57,779 nucleotides of DNA from Nesterenkonia sp. PF2B19 (GTDB lineage: Bacteria; Actinomycetota; Actinomycetes; Actinomycetales; Micrococcaceae): contig NZ_MDSS02000016.1 of NCBI RefSeq assembly GCF_001758425.2, positions 1 through 57,779 of the forward strand, written 5' to 3'. Positions within the stretch are counted from its first letter, which is position 1, and every line of letters begins with the position of its first letter. The notes under the pieces are model-generated. The model was not told the origin of the DNA, did no database searches, and was given only the letters and a program-made list of their open reading frames with translations. The translations under genes were made by a program, and so were the position numbers. Positions 31,601 through 39,990 of this stretch are shown here, in pieces.

Positions 31601-32018
31601 CGCGGCCCGGGACCGTCTGCGCGCGGAGGCCTCCGCGAAGGTCGGCTCCTTCAAAGGCTCCCCGCCCGGGCGTGCCCTAGGCGCGGTCTACCGGCGCACG
31701 ATCAAGCCGGAGCCGACGGCGCAGCTCGCCATGATGGCCGACCTTCGGGAGGACCAGCGCAGGCTCGAGGCCGCCGACGGACCGTGGGAGTCGGTGATGG
31801 CCGCCGAAGATGCCGTGGACCGAGCCCTGCAGAGCCCGGCCGCGCGGGAGTCCGTGCCACAGGACCCCGCGGCCCGGAACTCCGCGACACAGGACACGGA
31901 GACACAGGACACCGCAGCGCAGGATCCGTCCCCCCAGCGCCCAGCGACACACGCCGTCGCTCCGCAGGACACGGCCGAGGAGCTCAGCGAGCGTACTCCT
32001 CGCGGGCGCGCCCGGTGA
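28617..32018 (+). CDS. CgeB-like / GT2 two-domain glycosyltransferase
   Basis: A 1133-aa cytoplasmic glycosyltransferase with two modules. Residues ~110-480 resemble CgeB-type GT-B proteins (IGIICDRFLFDTFSGIAELI, VLLVAATWRGHDGSSWD, VMPFAVNPLLHSPL, VLFAGSWMGRKYPERAAYA, NRALELQAASTLVLSTYNQG). Residues ~655-900 are a GT2 domain: LAVIVPIYNNGHHL, LLIDDGSTDGTTAAVV, RPRNTGLEL and the metal site YLDPDDEQHEDGY, with TGQDTFFFQQML later. Such fusions occur in actinobacterial wall-polymer clusters. The last ~80 residues are a degenerate Gln-Asp-Thr/Ala repeat (TQDTETQDTAAQD). The donor and acceptor sugars are unknown. Its 3' end overlaps the convergent GT gene by 35 bp. Confidence 0.8.
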   Translation: MSSELPRPEEQHPTEQPPEDSTSASLITAASAHDDAAAALARTRRPEIWAPLAQAHGRRASAMRARAAEQDPADTPITESAQSRATARRAIEEALEAAAALPSPEEGATRPRLRLRIGIICDRFLFDTFSGIAELIPLTPTTWRRHLHDVDVLLVAATWRGHDGSSWDVTGAQARRRRRLLTETLIPAYRRAGVPTVYYGKEDPPDYRQFLDVARACEHILTTAAEMVESYQHDCPGARSIEVMPFAVNPLLHSPLGSRPAAGEPNWSSARRPVLFAGSWMGRKYPERAAYARWIFDGVLQAGRPLAVVDRYHDVEVPTPNQLLPYEYWPYRVPAIDHRRLMDLQRVTDVAINLNSVLASQTMFANRALELQAASTLVLSTYNQGLNSYHPQVRIANSATEVAASLRDLDLETLRRAQGDGVRQVFLENHGADLLARLARIVGLTVELPGERVLAVAEAPTEQLRTDFATQSRGAVDVVSWEELPQRAAEAEILLPVSPARRYDPEYVADHTAALRFQSAGLTVKLDGDAASTDPLAHRHHRFDLLGGQAGALELAAVHRPADRIAEGSLSRRALTGPQQLASALQDERAYALDHLQHRVHPQSTVQPRTDRRQADRLHSLEVSASDEEPALKERTPEGDSLAAARRMFRSTAEDHALQLAVIVPIYNNGHHLRHKAFASLRRSASFEQMHVLLIDDGSTDGTTAAVVDELARTYPNVSAFHHAPGGSGSASRPRNTGLELTFTPFVTYLDPDDEQHEDGYIHLMERLHEAEEADFALGTQITWTHRRTVLDVHRWLNAGIPEVDGLRRPEAGSLRAVKFRPASIEGLVARTYWLKSLGLTQPVGATGQDTFFFQQMLHHTKAYVAAPDPVYVYYGAVDTSIVNVVTPKYFRKYQILEAARAAWLRETGLMQDYLETRFEHFLVTWYLWKLTRVAPVHRREAEEILRQIIMEYVPDPWSHRWRSPKALRFFGLANPQQVLRGRLPAPAALRPALGAARDRLRAEASAKVGSFKGSPPGRALGAVYRRTIKPEPTAQLAMMADLREDQRRLEAADGPWESVMAAEDAVDRALQSPAARESVPQDPAARNSATQDTETQDTAAQDPSPQRPATHAVAPQDTAEELSERTPRGRAR

Positions 32019-34184
32019 CGGCCTGGACCATCCCGACTCCCTCGCGCAGCCACAGGCTGTCCTGATAGGTCACAGACTGACCCCGCAGACGCCTCAGCGC
32101 CACGCGGCCGGCGCCCAGCCCGATGCGGGCCACGGCCTCGCCGGTGATCCGGGCGGCCGACTTCCCGGCCTTGACGGCCTTCTTCGCCCGGACATGTCCG
32201 GCGCGCACTCCGCGCGCGCGCATCCACTCGCGGGTGGCGCGCTCCGGAGGAACGTCCTCCTCCACGACGGCCTCGGCGCACCACCAGCTGGTGGCGCCGG
32301 CGGCCTGAATGCGACCGAAGAGCTCGGAGTCCTCCCCGCCGCTGAAGTTGAAGTCCTCGTCGAACCGGAACGCCGGCTCACCGGTGAACCAGTCCGCACG
32401 GACCAGCACATTGTTGGTGGCGGGTCGATACCTCCACGGTCCGGTGGGGAAATCGATGCGGCGGATGAAGCCCTCACCGGCAGCCTCTGCGGGAGCACCT
32501 GCCGGCAGCACGGAGCGCACCGGACCGGAGACCGTGTCCGCTCCTGACCGATCTGCGGTGCGCACCAGCGCCGCGAGCCAGTCCGGATGGGCCCGCTCGT
32601 CGTCGTCGAGGAACACGACGGCATCCGCATCGTCCGGCAGCGCGTCGAGAGCCGCATTGCGCGCCGCCGCGATCCCGGGACGTGGCTGGTGCACCCACCT
32701 GGCCTCGGGCCAGAGGCGCCGGACCGTCTCCTCGGAGCCGCCGTCCGGATCGTTGTCCACCACCAGCAGATGCGGCCTCTGCGGTGCCCGCTGGGCCTGC
32801 AGGGACGTCAGGAGCTCGGCCAGCAGATCGTTGCGCCGATAGGTGCACACAGAGATCCACAGCCGGTCCCAGTCGATCGGGCCGCGCGCGCTGCGAGCTC
32901 GCGGGTCGACCGTCTCGGCGGTGTCTCCGACGAGGTCGGAGAGCAGTCCGGCGTAGCGGCGACCGAGGCCGGGCAGATCCGCGTGCTGGGCCACCCAGCG
33001 ACGCCCGCTCCGGGAGATCGGGGTGGAGGCCGGGTCCCGGGCCAGGTCCGTGAAGGTCGCCGCCAGCCGGTCGGCGCGATCAGCGGTCCGAGGGCAGGAG
33101 CCGGCGTCGGCGTCGGCGCCGTCGAGCACAGCGTCATCGTCCACAGCGTCATCGAGCACCGTGACGTTGTCTGCCTGCCGCAGGATCTCGGCGGCCTCCC
33201 CGGTCACCGCGGCGGTGATGTGCTTGCCGAGACCGAGCAGCTCGAAGGTCTTCGAAGGCACCGTCCAGGCGAAGGAGGCCCAGTCGGTGCGCAGGCTCAC
33301 CAGCAGCGTGTCCGCCCAGCGGCAGTGCTCCCACACGGCCTCGCCGTGGCAGGGATCATGGAATTCGATGGCCGGGCAGTCGCCGGCCCGCTCCTGCAGC
33401 CGCGGCTTCTGAGTCCCGGAGCCGATGAGGCGCAGCGTCACCGTGACCTCTCCGGCGGCGTGCACCGCGCGAACGGCGTCGATCACGGACTCCAGGGCCT
33501 GGCTCTCTCCATGATTGCCCAGGTAGGCGACCCGCAGGCTGCCGGGCTCCCGCTCGCGGTGCTCCAGGGACGGGACGCCGTCGAGATCCACACCGTTGCT
33601 GACCGTGGCCACCCGCTCCACGCCCCGCTCTGCCAGGCGTCGGGCGAAGCCCTGCGTCACCGTGACCACCAGGTCCGCGTCGCGCTGCACCCCGGTGACC
33701 ACAGTCTCCATCAGTCGTCCGGCAGGCCCGGCGCGGACACCGGCCTCGCGGGCCAGCTCCGGCCACGCATCCCGCATGTCCACCACCAGCGGCACTCCCC
33801 GCAGGCGTGCCGCCGCCCAGCCCGCACAGATCACCGGCAGGGCGGGCACCGTGGCCACGACGACGTCGGGGCGGCGCGCCATCAGGGCCCGCGGTGCCAT
33901 CAGCAATGAGGCGACGGCGTCGGAGGCGAACCTCCCCATCCGCGAGTTCGGCAGCAGGACGCGTGGGAGCCGCAGGACCCGCTCCCCGGCCGGCCGGACG
34001 CGGCCGACCGGGGCGGCTCCCCTGCCGGGCCGCGATCCGGGGTGAGCCGCGGGTCCGGAGAGGGGGTGACGACGTCGACGTCCCACCCCTCCTCCACCAA
34101 GGACGCGGTGAGTCGCTGCCAGCGTCGCTGCGGCGGCGTGGATTCGGGCCAATAGGAATGGGTGAGCAGCTGCAGGCGCCTCAC
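31984..34184 (-). CDS. GT4 / GT2 bifunctional glycosyltransferase (frameshifted)
   Basis: About 733 aa after repair, with two catalytic modules. The N-terminal part is WbuB-like GT4: LLTHSYWPESTPPQRRWQRL, DVVVATVPALPVICAGWAAA, VDMRDAWPELAREAG, VATVSNGVDLDGVPSLE and VAYLGNHGESQALESVIDA. From ~450 a GT2 domain follows: LWISVCTYRRNDLLAELL, LLVVDNDPDGGSEETVRR, GIAAARNAALDAL, VVFLDDDERAHPDWLAALV and FSGGEDSELFGRIQAAG. The frame changes between about 34000 and 34045, within GGGGAGCCGCCCCGG-type runs. The GTG start (34184) overlaps the LCP stop as GTGA, so the LCP ligase and this enzyme are co-translated. It probably adds two sugars to a wall or surface polymer. Confidence 0.78.
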
Positions 34185-35449
34185 GGCTGAGTGACCTCCG
34201 CCCCATCCTCGGCGAGGCCCTCCGCCGACTCCTCTTCGGTGAGCTCACCCTGCCCCGGCTCCTGGTCCTGCATCGGGTCCACCGTGAGGTCCTCGGGCGC
34301 GTCCTGCTCCTCCTGGGAATCCAGGTACTCCAAGAAGCCGTCCATGTTCTCCTGGCGCAGTGAGCGGCTCAGCAGCTCGAGGGCCTCCTCATCCTTGAGC
34401 AGGACCTGCGCTCCGCCGGAGGTCACGGTCGGCTCGCCGGTGGGGATGGTGAACATGTGGATGTCCTGGGACCGCAGGTCCCGCAGCTGGATCGCGTAGT
34501 CCACCGCGGTGCCGGAGTCCAGTCCTTCGTCCATCCAGAGGTACGGGACGATGCTGTTGACGGCGTCGGAGATCCGCTGCGGGCTGGTCAGGGTGTCCGC
34601 GCTCAGGAAGCGGTCGACGATCGCCTGGACCACACGCTGCTGGTTCTGCACGCGCATGAAGTCGCCCTCGAGGAACGACTTGCGCTCACGCACATAGCGC
34701 AGCGCGTCCGACCCTTCGAGACGGATGGTGCCCTCCGGGTAGAAGGAGGGGTTGAGCTGGCCCGCGGAGAACGCGACCGGGTTGTCCACGTAGACACCCT
34801 CCAGCGCGGTGGTCAGCTCCTCGAAGCCGTCGAAGTCGATGATCCCGATGTGGTCGATATGGGTGTCGAGCAGCTCCTCGACGGTGTCGATCACCAGCTC
34901 GTAGCCCCCGGCGTCGAGGGCCGAGTTGATGCGGCCCTCTCCATGCCCGGGGACGTCCACCCAGAGATCCCGGACGATCGACATGACGTAGACCCCGGAG
35001 CGGTCGGCCGGGATGTGGACGAACATCATGGTGTCCGAGCGTTCCCCGTCCTCCCCCTTGACCTCCGCCAGGTCGAGGCCCTCGCCACGGCTGTCGGAAC
35101 CCAGCAGCAGCATGTTGATCACGCCGTCGTTGGTGCGGTCGGCGGTCTCGTCCTCCAGGTCCATCTGCAGCACGTTGCGGTTCTCGTCGAAGTCGGTCTG
35201 CAGCTGACGCAGATAGAGCCCGGCGGCGACCACCGCCACGACGACCACTGCGGTCACGGCGACCAACGACCAGCCGGCGATCCGGCGGCGCCGGCGTCGT
35301 CGCGTCCGCTTCTCGTCCGAGGCGTCGGCCGACGGGCGGGTCGGCGCAGCCTCGGATGCGGAGGCGGCCGACGCAGCGGTCTCGCTGAGCCGCTTGGCCC
35401 GGCGGGGCCGGTGAGGCTGCCGCCCTGCGGCGGAGTCATGGTCGGCCAC
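34181..35449 (-). CDS. LytR-CpsA-Psr (LCP) family glycopolymer ligase
   Basis: 422 aa, membrane-anchored and extracytoplasmic. A basic cytoplasmic N-terminus (~1-55, KRTRRRRRRRIAG) leads into one membrane span (~56-78, WSLVAVTAVVVVAVVAAGLYL), then an LCP domain: NMLLLGSDSRGEG, ERSDTMMFVHIPAD, MSIVRDLWVDVPGHGEGRIN, FDGFEELTTALEGVYVDNP, ALRYVRERKSFLEGDFMRVQ. The conserved Arg and Asp residues that bind the polyprenyl pyrophosphate head group are kept. The C-terminus is acidic. LCP enzymes transfer glycopolymers from lipid carriers to peptidoglycan. It heads the operon with the GT4/GT2 gene. The start is GTG with GGGGAGG upstream. Confidence 0.9.
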   Translation of the reverse strand: MADHDSAAGRQPHRPRRAKRLSETAASAASASEAAPTRPSADASDEKRTRRRRRRRIAGWSLVAVTAVVVVAVVAAGLYLRQLQTDFDENRNVLQMDLEDETADRTNDGVINMLLLGSDSRGEGLDLAEVKGEDGERSDTMMFVHIPADRSGVYVMSIVRDLWVDVPGHGEGRINSALDAGGYELVIDTVEELLDTHIDHIGIIDFDGFEELTTALEGVYVDNPVAFSAGQLNPSFYPEGTIRLEGSDALRYVRERKSFLEGDFMRVQNQQRVVQAIVDRFLSADTLTSPQRISDAVNSIVPYLWMDEGLDSGTAVDYAIQLRDLRSQDIHMFTIPTGEPTVTSGGAQVLLKDEEALELLSRSLRQENMDGFLEYLDSQEEQDAPEDLTVDPMQDQEPGQGELTEEESAEGLAEDGAEVTQP

Positions 35450-35569
35450 GGGGCCTCCCCTCGGAACGGAACGATCGGACGATCGGCGAGCCGGTGCGCA
35501 CGCCGCAGAGCCGCGGAACGACCTGCCGCCCCGCGACCATCCCAGCCATGCTAGCGGACCGCAGGAGAG

Positions 35570-36628
35570 TCACCAGCGTCCGCGCCGAGGTCTGGGCTGG
35601 CATGTGGGGCACCAGTAGGAGGATCGCCCCATGAAGGCTGTGCGCCGGATCACGGCCTCGCGGGGCGTTCCAGCGCATCGGGGACAGGGCCGGCCCTCCT
35701 GACCGTAGGCCGCCAGGGACCGGTCGAAGTATCCCGAGGCACCGTTGACGTTGACGTAGAGCGCATCGAAGCTCGTCCCTCCGGCGGCCAGCGCCTCCTC
35801 CATGACCTCGCGGGCGGCGGCCAGGACACGGCCAGCTTCAGCCCGGGTGATGGTCTCGGTGCGCCGGGCGAAATGCAGCCGCGCTCTCCAGAGCGCCTCG
35901 TCCGCGTAGATGTTGCCGATCCCGGAGATCAGCGTCTGGTCCAGCAGCGAGCGCTTGAGCCCGGAACGCCGGCGTCGAAGTGCCCGGAACAGCCTCTCTG
36001 CCGCGGTCCCCTCCGCCGCCGGCCCCTCCGAGGACACCAGGTCCTCGAACGGGTCCGGAGCGATGTGGACCACCGGAGCAGGGACGGCTCCGGTCGAGTG
36101 GTCGGCCGGCACGAGAGGGCTGACCTGCATACCGCCGAAGATCCGCTGGTCCACGAAGCGCAGCTGCTCGGGAGCCCCGGCACGGGGGCTGAGGTCCAAC
36201 GAGATCTTCAGGTGCTTCTCCACGGGAGCGTCGCGGTCCTCGACCAGGACCTGGCCGCTCATCCCCAGATGCACCAGCAGCGCGGAGGGCTGTTCCTCCG
36301 CCACAGGGACGGCAGGGCGGGCGGTGGCCGTGGAGGCGGCGTCCTGCGACGTCGAGGGACCCTCGTCGGCCGGCGACGGCCCGAGCGGGATCCACAGGTA
36401 CTTGCCGCGCCGCTGCGGAGTCTCCAGCAACCGCCCCACGAGCCGGGTACGGAAATCCTCTCCGAGGGGAGGCGGTGTGGCGACTGCGGACTCCGGTCCT
36501 GCGGGGATCCGCGGCTCGTGCCGTCGGAGGCTGCGCTCGTCGTGGACGTCGACGGCGGTGATCACCCGGCCAGTCGCCCAGTCGGCGATCCCGCGTCGGA
36601 CGACCTCGACCTCAGGAAGCTCCGGCAT
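35570..36628 (-). CDS. mutM: Formamidopyrimidine-DNA glycosylase
   Basis: Base-excision repair glycosylase/AP-lyase for 8-oxoguanine and related lesions, 352 aa. N-terminus [12 protein letters not shown] carries catalytic Pro2 and Glu3 (after Met removal); [11 protein letters not shown] contains the conserved Lys; the H2TH domain includes [20 protein letters not shown]; the C-terminal zinc finger is CPRCAG...WCPTCQ (CxxC-x16-CxxC). The protein is longer than the usual ~290 aa because of two low-complexity inserts at ~45-60 and ~95-125 ([20 protein letters not shown]). It is third in the rpmF - rnc - mutM order. Confidence 0.95.
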   Translation of the reverse strand: MPELPEVEVVRRGIADWATGRVITAVDVHDERSLRRHEPRIPAGPESAVATPPPLGEDFRTRLVGRLLETPQRRGKYLWIPLGPSPADEGPSTSQDAASTATARPAVPVAEEQPSALLVHLGMSGQVLVEDRDAPVEKHLKISLDLSPRAGAPEQLRFVDQRIFGGMQVSPLVPADHSTGAVPAPVVHIAPDPFEDLVSSEGPAAEGTAAERLFRALRRRRSGLKRSLLDQTLISGIGNIYADEALWRARLHFARRTETITRAEAGRVLAAAREVMEEALAAGGTSFDALYVNVNGASGYFDRSLAAYGQEGRPCPRCAGTPREAVIRRTAFMGRSSYWCPTCQPRPRRGRW

Positions 36629-36647
36629 GGCGTTCGGGTCCGAAGGG

Positions 36648-37403
36648 TCAGCGGTCCAGGACGGCGCGCAGCACGTCGTCGCCGTCGGAGCCGGTGGACA
36701 GCGTCGAAGCGGTCAGGCGGGCGGCCTCCCGCTCGGCCTCCTTCTTGGACTTGCCGGTGCCGGAGGCGTACGACTCGCCGCCGATGGTCAGCGTGGCTGT
36801 GAACGTCTTGTCATGGTCGGGGCCGGAATCCTCGATCACGTAGCGGACCTCGCCCAAGTCACGCTGCGCCGAGATCTCCTGGATGGTGGTCTTCCAGTCC
36901 TTGCCGGCGCTCATGGCCTGGGCGTCGGAGAGCAGCGGCACCACCAGTCGCAGCACGAGGCGCCGCGCGGTCTCGAAGGAGGTCGAGAGGTAGGCGGCTC
37001 CGATGAGCGCCTCCATGGTGTCCGCGAGGATGGAGTCCTTGTCCTGTCCCCCGGTCCGCAGCTCGCCGGTTCCGAGACTGATGTGCGGGCCGACGTCGTG
37101 GCCTCGGGCGATGCGCGCCAGCGCCCGGGTGCTCACCAGCGCAGAGCGCAGCTTGGCCAGGTCACCTTCGGAGAGGTCCGGATACGTCCGGAACAGATAG
37201 TCGGTGACGGCATAGCCCAGCACCGAGTCGCCCAGGAACTCGAGGCGCTCGTTCGTGGGGATCCCGTCGTTCTCGTAGGCGTAGGACCGGTGCGTCAGGG
37301 CACAGCGAAGAGTCTCGGGGGCGATGTGCACCCCGAGACTCTTCACCAGTGATTCATGGTCGTCCGCTCCGACGGGACCGTCGGAAGGAGCCGCCGAGGT
37401 CAC
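36648..37403 (-). CDS. rnc: Ribonuclease III
   Basis: Double-strand-specific endoribonuclease that processes rRNA precursors and structured mRNAs; 251 aa. The catalytic signature [14 protein letters not shown] is at ~55-68 with a second acidic site [12 protein letters not shown] (~125). The C-terminal double-stranded RNA-binding domain runs from [11 protein letters not shown] to [13 protein letters not shown]. The GTG start (37403) overlaps the rpmF stop as GTGA, indicating coupling; an in-frame upstream ATG at 37547 lies inside rpmF and is rejected. Confidence 0.95.
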   Translation of the reverse strand: MTSAAPSDGPVGADDHESLVKSLGVHIAPETLRCALTHRSYAYENDGIPTNERLEFLGDSVLGYAVTDYLFRTYPDLSEGDLAKLRSALVSTRALARIARGHDVGPHISLGTGELRTGGQDKDSILADTMEALIGAAYLSTSFETARRLVLRLVVPLLSDAQAMSAGKDWKTTIQEISAQRDLGEVRYVIEDSGPDHDKTFTATLTIGGESYASGTGKSKKEAEREAARLTASTLSTGSDGDDVLRAVLDR

Positions 37404-37603
37404 GCGTCGGCGACCTTGCGACCCTTGTACTCGTAGAACAGCGGGGTGCCGGCCGAGTCGGTCACGAGCTTGGCCTGGTGCGGCTGGCTGTAGACGACAC
37501 GACCGTTCTCGACCGTCTTGACCAGCGTCGGTGCCTGGGCCTTCCACTGCGAACGACGGTGACGGGTGTTGGCACGGGACTTCTTCCGCTTCGGAACAGC
37601 CAC
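37400..37603 (-). CDS. rpmF: 50S ribosomal protein L32
   Basis: 67 aa, basic. Begins [20 protein letters not shown], the invariant L32 N-terminus. This copy has no zinc-binding CxxC pairs after residue 25, so it is the cysteine-free (C-minus) form often found in actinobacteria. Located between yceD and rnc, the classical bacterial context, overlapping rnc by 4 bp. Confidence 0.96.
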   Translation of the reverse strand: MAVPKRKKSRANTRHRRSQWKAQAPTLVKTVENGRVVYSQPHQAKLVTDSAGTPLFYEYKGRKVADA

Positions 37604-37676
37604 GGTGTCTCTCTTCTCTCTCGGTGTCGGTCAGGTCAGCAGGAGGGACGCTCGCCCCTCCCCGATGGAGTCTCGG

Positions 37677-38249
37677 TCAGTCTTCGGGCTCGTCCAGCCC
37701 GTTCCGCAGGTTGGCCAGGGCCGCCCAGCGGGGGTCGATCTGCTCGTGGAAATGCTCGGGGTCGTCCTCCATGCGGAAACCGCACTGGGAGCACAGCCCG
37801 GGGCATTCCTCGCGGCAGACCGGCTGGAACGGCAGCGCCGAGACCATCAGGTCCCGCAGCACCGGCTCCAGGTCGATCGTGAGGTCGTCGCCGATGAGGC
37901 GTTCGTCCTCGTCCTCAGCCTCTCCGGACGCCTGAGCGGCGCGCTCCGGAAAGGTGAACAGCTGCATGACGTCCACGGTGAGCGGGTAGCCCAGCTCATC
38001 GAGGCAGCGTCCGCATTGGCCGGCCACCTGTGCCGAGGCGGTGCCGGTCATCAGCACACCTTCATGCACCGACTCCAGCCGCAGGTCCAGTTCGAGGTCT
38101 TCGCCCTGGCGGAATCCCACCAGCACTGTGGAGAACTCCGCGGGCACGCCGACGGTCCTGGTGAGATGCTGCTGGGTGCCGGGCCTGTCCCGGAGCTCCT
38201 TCACATCGATCACCAGGTGGCTTCCGCGCGGTGCAACCACGGTGGACAC
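37677..38249 (-). CDS. YceD/DUF177-family protein
   Basis: 190 aa protein of the YceD (23S rRNA accumulation, DUF177) family, nearly always encoded next to rpmF and thought to assist 23S rRNA processing or accumulation. Features: CGRCLDELGYPL (~78-89, CxxC), an acidic central stretch (EAEDEDERLIGDDL) and a C-terminal CREECPGLCSQCG cysteine cluster (~143-155) that could bind zinc. GTG start with AGGGA close upstream; promoter -10 TAGACT at 38299-38294. Confidence 0.9.
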   Translation of the reverse strand: MSTVVAPRGSHLVIDVKELRDRPGTQQHLTRTVGVPAEFSTVLVGFRQGEDLELDLRLESVHEGVLMTGTASAQVAGQCGRCLDELGYPLTVDVMQLFTFPERAAQASGEAEDEDERLIGDDLTIDLEPVLRDLMVSALPFQPVCREECPGLCSQCGFRMEDDPEHFHEQIDPRWAALANLRNGLDEPED

Positions 38250-38293
38250 TCCCTGAGGACGACGAACACTTCGATCCTGTGGACCGACGTGCC

Positions 38294-38299
38294 AGTCTA
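38294..38299 (-). promoter_or_regulatory. -10 box (TAGACT) of the yceD-rpmF-rnc-mutM operon
   Basis: GATAGACT on the minus strand about 45 nt upstream of the yceD start, giving a short leader of about 38 nt. A weak TTCGTC lies about 17 bp further upstream. The remaining part of the 38250-38396 gap shows no gene. Confidence 0.45.
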
Positions 38300-38396
38300 T
38301 CCCACACGATGCGCCGCTGACGAATCCTGGGATGGCGCCCTTCCAGGCGTGTCGCGACCCGTCAGCACCTGGGCGGCTCGGCGACGGCCCTGACGC

Positions 38397-39305
38397 TCAC
38401 AGCTGGGTCACGAACTCCTTGAGCCAGCCCCGCAGGTCCTGGCCGAGGTCCTCCCGGTCCACGGCGAGGGTCACCACGGCCTTGATGTAGCTGAGCTTGT
38501 CCCCGGTGTCATAACGACGTCCGCGGAACACGACGGCGTGGACGCCGCCGCCCTCCTCGACGGGCCGCTGCGCCATCGCCTCCAGGGCGTCGGTCAGCTG
38601 GATCTCGTCGCCCCGCCCCGGAGGGGTCTGCTCGAGCTGGTCGAAGATCGCCGGGTGCAGCACGTAGCGGCCGATGATCGCCAGGTTCGACGGCGCCTCC
38701 TCGGCCGGCGGCTTCTCCACCAGCCGCGTCACCGGCACCACGGTGTCGCCGTTCTCGGCCTGCCCCGTCCCCCGCCCACCGGTGTCGACCACACCGTAGG
38801 CGCTGATGTCCTCGAGCGGGACCTCCATCACCGCGATCACGGACCCTCCCAGGTCACGCTGCGTCTGCAGCATCGTGGTCAGGAGCTCATCACGCGAGTC
38901 GATCAGGTCATCGCCCAGCAGGACGGCGAAAGGCTCCTCGCCGACGTGCTGGCGGGCACACAGGACCGCATGCCCGAGGCCCTTGGGATCGCCCTGTCGC
39001 AGATAATGGATGTCCCCCAGCTCGGTGGCCTCCCGGACGGCGGCGAGCTTCTCCTCGTCACCCTTGGCCTCCAATGTCGCCTCCAACGCCGGGACCCGGT
39101 CGAAATGGTCCTCCAGCGAGCGCTTGTTCCGCCCGGTGATCATCAGGATGTCGTCCAGACCCGCCGCGGAGGCTTCGGCCACCACATACTGGATGGCGGG
39201 CTCATCGACCACCGGCAGCATCTCCTTGGGCATCGCCTTCGTCGCCGGAAGGAAACGGGTCCCCAGACCCGCCGCGGGGATGACGGCCTTGGTGATCGGC
39301 TTCAT
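38397..39305 (-). CDS. galU: UTP--glucose-1-phosphate uridylyltransferase
   Basis: Makes UDP-glucose from UTP and glucose 1-phosphate; 302 aa, cytoplasmic. Nucleotide-binding start KAVIPAAGLGTRFLPATKAMPKEMLPV (~6-32; GxGTRxLPxTK), GRNKRSLEDHFDR, VLLGDDLID (metal-binding Asp) and LVEKPP (~195). UDP-glucose feeds Ugd (55926-57254) and the glycosyltransferases at 27146-34184. GAGGAG lies 5 nt before the ATG and a -10 box TAGATT at 39357-39352. Confidence 0.96.
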   Translation of the reverse strand: MKPITKAVIPAAGLGTRFLPATKAMPKEMLPVVDEPAIQYVVAEASAAGLDDILMITGRNKRSLEDHFDRVPALEATLEAKGDEEKLAAVREATELGDIHYLRQGDPKGLGHAVLCARQHVGEEPFAVLLGDDLIDSRDELLTTMLQTQRDLGGSVIAVMEVPLEDISAYGVVDTGGRGTGQAENGDTVVPVTRLVEKPPAEEAPSNLAIIGRYVLHPAIFDQLEQTPPGRGDEIQLTDALEAMAQRPVEEGGGVHAVVFRGRRYDTGDKLSYIKAVVTLAVDREDLGQDLRGWLKEFVTQL

Positions 39306-39351
39306 GGTGCTCCTCGACCTCTCTCTGGACTGGACGACACTGGTATCCGGG

Positions 39352-39357
39352 AATCTA
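39352..39357 (-). promoter_or_regulatory. -10 box (TAGATT) of galU
   Basis: TAGATT in the 81-bp coaD - galU gap (minus strand), giving a leader of about 40 nt that ends in a clear Shine-Dalgarno GAGGAG. Confidence 0.4.
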
Positions 39358-39386
39358 ACACGACGCCGACGTCGCCCCGCTCCCGG

Positions 39387-39869
39387 TCAGCTCTCATGAC
39401 GCCGGTCGGCGAGCCGCCGCTGCACAGCGCGCGGCACATGCTCCGAGACGTCCCCTCCGAGGCGGTGCACCTCTTTGATCAGCGTCGAGGACAGATGCGT
39501 GTACCGGCCGTCCGCCGGGAGGTAGACCGTCTCCAGGCCGGAGAGATGGCGATTCATCGTGGCCATGGGCGTCTCATAGGCCAGGTCCTTCGCGTCGCGG
39601 AGCCCCTTGACCACCGCATTGGCTCCGTGGGCACGGCAGAACTCCGTCAGCAGCCCCTCCCCGAGCGGCTTGACCGTCACGCCGCGCACATACGAGAAGG
39701 TCTCCTGCGCCATCTCCATGCGCTCCTCCACCGAGAACATCGGGGCCTTGTGCATGTTCGGGGACACAGCGACGATGACCTCGTCGAAGAGGTTCGAGGC
39801 ACGGGCTATGATCTCGACATGCCCGTTGTGCAGGGGGTCGAATGATCCGGGGCACACAGCAGACTGCAT
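39387..39869 (-). CDS. coaD: Phosphopantetheine adenylyltransferase
   Basis: Penultimate step of CoA synthesis: adenylylates 4'-phosphopantetheine to dephospho-CoA. 160 aa, the standard length. Motifs: AVCPGSFDPLHNGHVEII (T/HxGH nucleotidyltransferase motif), KGLRDAKDLAYETPMATMNRHL (~89-110) and YTHLSSTLIKEVHRLGGDV (ISSTxxRE-like). Substrate of CoaE at 12519-13232. It is divergent from the aminotransferase gene, 121 bp between starts. Confidence 0.96.
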   Translation of the reverse strand: MQSAVCPGSFDPLHNGHVEIIARASNLFDEVIVAVSPNMHKAPMFSVEERMEMAQETFSYVRGVTVKPLGEGLLTEFCRAHGANAVVKGLRDAKDLAYETPMATMNRHLSGLETVYLPADGRYTHLSSTLIKEVHRLGGDVSEHVPRAVQRRLADRRHES

Positions 39870-39948
39870 GTACAGGACCTACTGCAGGTGATCACCGCCG
39901 AGTGGGAGCCGACGACGATGTGTCTGCCGGATGTCGAACGGGAAGACC

Positions 39949-39976
39949 CGAGCAGGAAGTGTCGAGCAGGAAGTGT
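39949..39976. repeat. 14-bp tandem repeat in the aminotransferase promoter
   Basis: CGAGCAGGAAGTGT is present twice head to tail (39949-39962 and 39963-39976), ending one base before the -10 box TACGAT of the aminotransferase gene, so it replaces the -35 region. It may be a regulator site. Confidence 0.6.
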
Positions 39977-39977
39977 C

Positions 39978-39983
39978 TACGAT
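39978..39983 (+). promoter_or_regulatory. -10 box (TACGAT) of the aminotransferase gene
   Basis: TACGAT 7 nt upstream of the ATG at 39991; supports a leaderless start there rather than at the in-frame start 39931. Confidence 0.45.
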
Positions 39984-39990
39984 GGGAGGC

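Noticed and set aside
27146-35449. Prophage or genomic island with integrase
   Set aside because: No integrase, phage gene or att-like tRNA duplicate, and codon usage looks like the rest of the window.
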